Source: DATGJX01 sp963830545 (GTDB lineage Bacteria; Vulcanimicrobiota; Vulcanimicrobiia; Vulcanimicrobiales; Vulcanimicrobiaceae). From it: a stretch of DNA of 64,000 nucleotides. Below the pieces are notes generated by a model that was not told the DNA's origin, made no database searches, and saw only the letters and a program-made list of their open reading frames with translations. Made by a program: the position numbers and the translations under genes. The stretch spans positions 2,418,001 through 2,482,000 of the forward strand of contig CAWHMK010000001.1 of NCBI GenBank assembly GCA_963830545.1, given 5' to 3'. This document shows positions 62,306 through 64,000 of the stretch, piece after piece. Numbering within the stretch: the first letter of the stretch is position 1; the number at the start of each line of letters is the position of its first letter.

Positions 62306-64000
62306 TTAGTTGCACGACCAATGCCGAAGATTCTCTGCAAGCGTTTCGAATAGAGGTCGGTTATTTACGTGCGGACCAGGCACGAGCATACAGCGGTCAG
62401 ACTTCTCTATCGTGCCACGGAGTAGACTGAAGTAGACGGTGCGATACGGTAGGCCGAACTGCTCGGTCGAAGCCGCGCCAATGTAGGGCGCGTATGCACT
62501 CTGGGGGGCGTAACCGTTGAGCGGCAACGGCACGCCCTCGTAGCGTAAGCCCGCGATGCTTCCCCATTGATTGAACAGGTTTTGCACCGTTGCGGTCAAC
62601 TTCCCCGGTCCGACCGGAGCCGACACGCTCAGGTTCGAGTAGTCGTAAGCCGGAAGCGACTTTGTGTTGTTGGACGAAACCGTGTAGAGCGTGTACCGTG
62701 CATCTATGCCGTTCTGGAACCGGTAGTCGGCAGCGCCCGAAAACGTGTGGAGCGGCAAACGCGGAACCTGACTGCCGAGGATATACGTGAGGTCGCTCCG
62801 GAGAAGTTCGGGGTCCGCATTCAGCAATGACGTCGACGTGAGCGCCCAATCGTACTCCAGGTAGAAGGGACGGCTGACTCGGTATTTGCCGCTCAGATCG
62901 ATGCCTTGAGCGCGCAGCGTACCGACGTTGACATTACCGGTCACACCCAGGAGGTCAAACGCGGCACCTGCTCCGCACTTACCACCGACTGCTGCCTGCA
63001 CTTGTGCAAGATAGGACGCCGGGACGAAAGCCGTTCCCGTACTCGAAAGGGGCACCAGCGTCGAATAGAGTTTGTCGTACACGTTCGTATTGTAGAGCGT
63101 GGGCTGAGTTTGCGAATCGCCCTGCCAGATATGAACGTAGGCCAGATCTTCGTCGACGCCCTGTTCGGGTTTGAGTATCGTCGACGGAGCACTTCCAATC
63201 GAGTTGAGATTGCCGCAACTGATCGGCGCGCCGCCGCCGGCTCCGCCTGGAAACGTCTCGATGAACTTTTGACCGAGCATGTTTTGGCTAGGCTGCGTCG
63301 TGGTCGATCCGGCCGAAGCGCGAACCTGATCGCGCGAATCCAGTCGATACACGGCAGCCAACCGCGAGTCCACGAACGAGGTATTCGTGGCCGTCGAGTG
63401 TTTTGCCCAAAGGTTAAAATATGCGGATAATGGTGATGCCGTCGACCGGAACGCGTCGCGGACGAAATACGCCCTTTCCGTGACGAACGGTGCTCCCTCG
63501 AGCGCGTTCTTGGCGTATGTGAAGTACGCGTTGTTCATGTAGGACATGCCGAACTCAACGTCGTTGTTTCGCCCCACGAGATCGTCACTGGCGATCGCGC
63601 CTGTTTCGTTCACGCCGAAATTCTGCCACGAACCGGCGTCGCCGGGTGCGCTGAAGAACGGCAGCATGAACGTCCGATCGACCACGTTCTCATAGTAGTC
63701 TGTCGTACAGCTCGAGCCGTATTACGGAGTGTTGCAAGGAGGCGCGGTAGTCGAGCGAATTGTCGAACAGTCTGACAGATTGCCACGACGGCCCCGCGCC
63801 GTCCCAGCCGGTGTTGAATTGAGCGTACTGATGCGGTGTTTGACAAGTGATTCCGCCGTCGGTTTGACCGTTTGGGCCGAAGCCGTTGGGACTACCGTTC
63901 GCGTTCGTCCCGACGAATGTTCCCTTCGGACATGCCGGAAGGTTGGGATAATTGGCGGGCTCGTACCCGGCGAGCAACAAATTGCCGAACGCCAAAGCGG
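62306..64000 (-). CDS. TonB-dependent outer-membrane receptor (5' partial, frame disrupted near 63698)
   Basis: C-terminal barrel of a TonB-dependent receptor, at least 560 residues; the plug and signal are outside the window. Strands such as RLAAVYRLDSRDQVRASAG, SRPFYLEYDWALTST, KLTATVQNLFNQWGS and YRTVYFSLLRG are typical barrel sequence, and LRAQGIDLSGKYR matches the SusC/FecA-like pattern. Two frames meet near 63698: dropping one base gives ELYDRYYENVVDRTF. It shows the organism has an outer membrane. Ligand unknown. Confidence 0.82.

Noticed and set aside
1..64000. Mobile element, prophage or integration site next to the tRNAs
   Set aside because: No integrase, transposase, phage gene or repeated tRNA end is visible near any of the three tRNAs.

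Overview
The window reads as a GC-rich chromosome segment from an uncultivated, diderm, aerobic heterotroph. A TonB-dependent receptor shows an outer membrane. The cytochrome bc genes have an actinobacterial look, and PadR plus ADOP-type permeases and large VPS10/sortilin-like secreted proteins are typical of Acidobacteria-like soil phyla. Candidatus Eremiobacterota (WPS-2) or a neighbouring phylum would fit, but this is inference from gene content and no marker was searched. There is no integrase, transposase or CRISPR array, so this is mostly core and lifestyle sequence rather than a mobile island.

Layout. 1-3573: a respiratory block (Rieske, cytochrome b, CtaG-like, dihaem cytochrome c) with every junction overlapping. 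3661-15059: a seven-gene, tightly coupled sugar and sugar-acid oxidation operon (ThDP enzyme, mandelate-racemase-type dehydratase, membrane-anchored FAD/4Fe-4S dehydrogenase, SDR, six-hairpin glycosidase, TIM-barrel isomerase, MFS exporter). 15743-21589: a MacAB-type exporter with its own OmpR-family two-component system and a glutamine-rich small secreted protein, followed by a Gly/Tyr/Asn repeat protein. 22181-24369: a TPR plus ATP-grasp-like protein with a beta-propeller-like partner. 24481-35154: two complete VPS10/sortilin-like proteins and the internally deleted remnant of a third, with a GT39-like enzyme and an OPT transporter. 35408-40799: a histidine-less Hpt-like protein, an MFS transporter, PadR with an ADOP permease, and a triple-repeat secreted protein. 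40886-44811: an MFS transporter, a lipoprotein and thrS. 44947-47713: stress-type SDR, aldo-keto reductase and small proteins, closed by a strong terminator. 47732-58879: mixed housekeeping (S1-domain protein, Nramp-like, BrkB-like, HerA-like, ispH, STAS, phosphatase, CBS, SatP-like, GNAT) with tRNA-Val. 58840-64000: TPR protein, topoisomerase IB, DUF488, tRNA-Val, tRNA-Asp, and a TonB receptor running off the end.

Two properties affect every reading here. First, about thirteen single-base frame disruptions interrupt otherwise well-conserved genes, including the normally essential thrS and ispH; some lie in short homopolymers. Sequence error is the simplest explanation for most, so split reading frames should not be taken as biological without checking. 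Second, many genes that begin a transcription unit have a TANNNT-like hexamer about 6 bases before the start codon and no Shine-Dalgarno, which points to leaderless transcription. This also helps to choose starts.
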